Positions 13,213 through 15,745 of a stretch of 15,745 bases of DNA are shown here, piece after piece (positions within the stretch are counted from its first letter, which is position 1; each line of letters starts with the position of its first letter). The position numbers were made by a program, and so were the translations under genes. Source of the DNA: Pseudomonadota bacterium. Lineage in GTDB: Bacteria; Pseudomonadota; Alphaproteobacteria; Reyranellales; Reyranellaceae. The stretch covers positions 1-15,745 of the forward strand of contig JAEWIV010000214.1 in assembly GCA_023386865.1 (NCBI GenBank), read 5' to 3'. Below the pieces are notes generated by a model. That model saw nothing but the letters and a program-made list of their open reading frames with translations. It made no database searches and was not told where the DNA came from.

Positions 13213-14292
13213 CTACGGCCAGCGCCTGACCGCTTCGGCAGCTCCGCCCAACGCCTGGTCGAGCTTGCCCTCGCCGCCGCCCTTGCCCAGCCCGGGCGCG
13301 ACGTGCACGACCATGTTGGTGTCGATGGCGCCCAGGCGCACGGCGAAGGCCGAGTAGGAAGCGTTCAGATTGCCGTCGTAGGCGCCGCGCAGGTGGTAGG
13401 TCCAGGCGCCCCAGTGCCAGAAATTGCCGCCGCCGGCCGGCGTCGGCCGCACGAAGGTACCCAGCCCGTAGTGCACGCCGCCGCCGACACGCTTGCCCTC
13501 GGGCGACATCATCCAGGCACGCGCTTGCGGGCCGATCGCCGGGTTGCCGGGCGCAAAGGCCTGATAGAAGCGGCCATAGTCGGCCGTCGACATGCGCCAG
13601 CCGCCATAGCTCGACATGATGCGCCACGCCGGATCGAGCTCGGCACCGCGCGCGCCCAGCGGCAGCAGCACGGTCTCACGGCAGTAGCTTTCATAATCCC
13701 GTCCGCTCGCTTCCTCGATCACGGCGCCGAGGATCAGGTAGCCGGCGTTCGAGTAGACGTAGCGCGTGCCCGGCTGGGAGGCGAGACGATGACGGAATAT
13801 CCAGCCGAGCTGGACGTCGAAGGCCGTGCGCCGCGCGCTGTGGGTGCGCAGATAGTCACCAAGCGGCGCGTTGGCGACGTCCTGCTTGGCGATGCCGGCC
13901 CGATGCACCAGCAACTGGCTGATGGTCACTGCCGACAGCCGCGGATCGACAGGCTGGCCAACCCGCGCGATCGTCGTGGCGAGCGCCTGTGACAGCGGGG
14001 TGTCGAAGGAAAGCCGTCCGCGGTCGATCAGGCCGGCGATGCACACGCCTGTGACCGCCTTGGAAAGGCTGGCGACCGGCACGGCCTCGCCTACCCTTTC
14101 TCGCCCCATGGCCGCCTCTCTCGCCGCGCGGCCGCCATGCATCACGGAAAGTCCGCCGGTCTTGCGGCCATGTTGCGCCATCCATGCCCGCCAGGCTTGC
14201 TCGACGCCATCGACCGTCTGGGCGCTCGCCGGACCGATCGCCGCAGCGAGCAAAGCCAGCATCAGGACGGTGAGGGATCGAAGCGGACACAT
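13213..14292 (-). CDS. exported beta-lactamase family serine hydrolase
   Basis: From ATG 14292 the product is 359 residues with a signal peptide (LTVLMLALLAAAIGPASA, cut near residue 24). The penicillin-binding/class C beta-lactamase fold is shown by the SxxK motif SLSK (S75, K78), the YxN motif YSN (180-182) and HWG at 293-295 in place of KTG. Proteins of this group act as D-alanyl peptidases, esterases or beta-lactamase-like amidases in the periplasm. HxG rather than KTG is common in esterase and D-aminopeptidase branches, so drug resistance should not be assumed. Other in-frame starts exist at 14310, 14361 and 14388; the chosen one gives the best signal peptide, though none has a clear ribosome site. 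It diverges from mmsA over 168 bases. Confidence 0.88.
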   Translation of the reverse strand: MCPLRSLTVLMLALLAAAIGPASAQTVDGVEQAWRAWMAQHGRKTGGLSVMHGGRAAREAAMGRERVGEAVPVASLSKAVTGVCIAGLIDRGRLSFDTPLSQALATTIARVGQPVDPRLSAVTISQLLVHRAGIAKQDVANAPLGDYLRTHSARRTAFDVQLGWIFRHRLASQPGTRYVYSNAGYLILGAVIEEASGRDYESYCRETVLLPLGARGAELDPAWRIMSSYGGWRMSTADYGRFYQAFAPGNPAIGPQARAWMMSPEGKRVGGGVHYGLGTFVRPTPAGGGNFWHWGAWTYHLRGAYDGNLNASYSAFAVRLGAIDTNMVVHVAPGLGKGGGEGKLDQALGGAAEAVRRWP

Positions 14293-14447
14293 GATTGGCA
14301 GGAGCCACATTTGACACAGAGCATGGGCCGGCACAGCCGGGAAAATACCGGCCTCCCGCATGACAGGACCATGACGGGGGAGTGGCATGAGGCAGAGTTG
14401 GGTGTAGCCGCTGGCGACGCATGCTAGAACGCCGCTGAAGTTTCACC

Positions 14448-14452
14448 GGAGG
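14448..14452 (+). promoter_or_regulatory. ribosome binding site for mmsA
   Basis: GGAGG followed by AAAG lies 8 bases before ATG 14461. The 168-base gap to the divergent serine hydrolase gene should hold the promoter; a TTGACA hexamer occurs at 14311-14316, but no matching -10 box is seen at normal spacing. Confidence 0.75.
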
Positions 14453-14460
14453 AAAGCATC

Positions 14461-15745
14461 ATGGTCGCCGAGATCGGCCACTACATCGACGGCAAGCGCG
14501 CGGCGGGCAAGAGCGGCCGCGCCGGCGACGTCACCAACCCGGCGACCGGCGAGGTCACCGGCAAGGTCGCCTTTGCCTCTGAAGCGGAAATCGATGCCGC
14601 GGTGCAGATCGCCAAGAAGGCCCAACTGGCCTGGGCGGCGACGCCGCCGCTGCGCCGCCAACGCGTGATGTTCAATCTCAAGGGGCTGATGGAGAAGCGC
14701 CTCGACGATCTCGCACGCCTGATGTCGCTCGAGCACGGCAAGACCTTCGACGATGCCAAGGGCGAGGTCGGCCGCGGGCTGGAGGTCGTGGAGTTCGCCT
14801 GCGGCATCGCCCATCACATGAAGGGCGACTTCACCGAGCAGGTCGCGACCGACATGGATTCGTGGTCGATCCGCCAGCCGCTCGGCGTCGTGGCCGGCAT
14901 CACGCCCTTCAACTTCCCGATCATGATCCCGTGCTGGATGGGCGCCATGGCAGTGGCCTGCGGCAACGCCTTCATCCTGAAGCCGTCGGAGAAGGATCCC
15001 AGCGCGCCCATGCTGCTGGCCGAGCTGTTCAGCGAGGCCGGCCTGCCGGCCGGCATCTTCCAGGTGCTGAACGGCGACAAGGTCGCGGTCGATGCGCTCC
15101 TGAAGCATCCCGACGTTCCGGCGATCTCATTCGTCGGCTCCACCGCGATCGGCGAGTACGTCTATCACCAGGGCACCGAGCGCAATAAGCGCGTGCAGGC
15201 GCTGTGCGGCGCCAAGAACCACATGGTGATCATGCCCGACGCCGATCTCGACCAGGCAACCGACGCGCTGATCGGTGCGGGCTACGGCGCCGCAGGCGAG
15301 CGCTGCATGGCGATCTCCGTCGCTGTCGCGGTCGGCGATGTCGGCGACAAGCTCCTGGCCAAGCTGGCGCCGCGCGTGCAGGCGCTCAAGGTCGGGCCGG
15401 GCCTCGATCCGCAGTCGGAGATGGGCCCGCTGGTGACCCGCCAGCACCGCGACAAGGTGATCGGCTATGTCGACCAGGGCGTGAAGGAAGGCGCCAAGCT
15501 CGAGGTCGACGGCCGCGGACTGAAGCTGCAAGGCTACGAGAACGGCAATTTCATGGGCGGCTGCCTGTTCGACAACGTCACGCCGGACATGACGATCTAC
15601 AAGGACGAGATCTTCGGGCCGGTGCTGTCGATGGTGCGGTCGAAGAGCTTCGACGAGGCGATCGGCCTGGTGAACGACCACGCCTACGGCAACGGCACGG
15701 CGATCTTCACCCGCGACGGCGACGCCGCGCGCGCCTTCGCCAACA
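14461..15745 (+). CDS. mmsA: methylmalonate-semialdehyde dehydrogenase (CoA-acylating), 3' end cut off by window
   Basis: The visible 428 residues cover most of an enzyme of about 500 residues; the frame is open to the right edge. MmsA converts methylmalonate semialdehyde to propionyl-CoA, and malonate semialdehyde to acetyl-CoA, with NAD and CoA. It serves valine, beta-alanine and inositol breakdown. Aldehyde dehydrogenase features are the TPFNFP motif with oxyanion N151, the NAD-binding LKPSEKDP and FVGSTAIGEY segments, and the catalytic cysteine C282 in GERCMAIS. MMSDH-specific features are IGHYIDGKRAAG at the N-terminus and GAKNHMVIMPDADLDQA, where the general-base glutamate of hydrolytic aldehyde dehydrogenases is absent, as expected for a CoA-acylating enzyme. 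A strong ribosome site precedes the start. The acyl-CoA dehydrogenase at the left end may act in related branched-chain metabolism, but the two are not in one operon. Confidence 0.95.
   Translation, partial: MVAEIGHYIDGKRAAGKSGRAGDVTNPATGEVTGKVAFASEAEIDAAVQIAKKAQLAWAATPPLRRQRVMFNLKGLMEKRLDDLARLMSLEHGKTFDDAKGEVGRGLEVVEFACGIAHHMKGDFTEQVATDMDSWSIRQPLGVVAGITPFNFPIMIPCWMGAMAVACGNAFILKPSEKDPSAPMLLAELFSEAGLPAGIFQVLNGDKVAVDALLKHPDVPAISFVGSTAIGEYVYHQGTERNKRVQALCGAKNHMVIMPDADLDQATDALIGAGYGAAGERCMAISVAVAVGDVGDKLLAKLAPRVQALKVGPGLDPQSEMGPLVTRQHRDKVIGYVDQGVKEGAKLEVDGRGLKLQGYENGNFMGGCLFDNVTPDMTIYKDEIFGPVLSMVRSKSFDEAIGLVNDHAYGNGTAIFTRDGDAARAFAN

Noticed and set aside
13213..14292. Antibiotic-resistance beta-lactamase
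   Set aside because: The SxxK, YxN and HxG motifs fit the broad serine hydrolase/esterase family; HWG instead of KTG and the metabolic setting give no support for a drug-resistance role.
14311..14316. TTGACA as the -35 box of an mmsA promoter
   Set aside because: No acceptable -10 hexamer lies 16-18 bases downstream, so the match may be chance.

Overview
The window is GC-rich, densely packed bacterial chromosome with strong G/C bias at third codon positions. The gene families (Bug/TctC solute-binding protein, CoA-acylating MmsA, several alpha/beta hydrolases, EthD protein, D-aminoacylase-type amidohydrolase), together with a palindromic repeat of the GAAGGATCTCAT type at 817-890, suggest a metabolically versatile soil or water alphaproteobacterium (Reyranella- or Bradyrhizobium-like). 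That placement is an inference; there is no rRNA or marker gene to settle it.

Layout. 40-2879 (+): a catabolic operon of an SDR oxidoreductase, an enol-lactonase-like alpha/beta hydrolase and an acyl-CoA dehydrogenase, with the palindromic repeat between the first two genes. 3005-5716: an accessory-looking island. Two small exported cysteine proteins (3005-3394 and 5393-5716, both +) share an exact C-x14-C-x29-C-x14-C framework. They flank a minus-strand block made of a gene broken by apparent frameshifts (5203-3910) and a single-pass membrane protein (3922-3416). 5771-7862 (+): an epoxide-hydrolase-like enzyme and a ureohydrolase-fold protein with altered active-site residues. 7867-8658 (-): an exported dienelactone-hydrolase-like enzyme, divergent from an EthD-like protein (8695-9027, +). 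9074-10904 (-): a nucleotidyltransferase-fold protein followed by a Bug-family periplasmic binding protein. 10982-13211 (+): a D-aminoacylase-like amidohydrolase and a cupin. 13213-14292 (-): an exported beta-lactamase-fold serine hydrolase. 14461 to the right edge (+): MmsA, cut off by the window end.

Together the recognisable genes describe uptake and breakdown of organic acids, esters, epoxides and acylated amino compounds feeding acyl-CoA metabolism. No single complete pathway is visible. No tRNA, rRNA, transposase, integrase or CRISPR array is seen, and no stretch over 300 bases lacks a gene or gene remnant. The least explained part is the 3.0-5.7 kb island. The broken gene there could be genuine decay or indel errors in the assembly, because one apparent frameshift lies exactly on a run of six identical bases.
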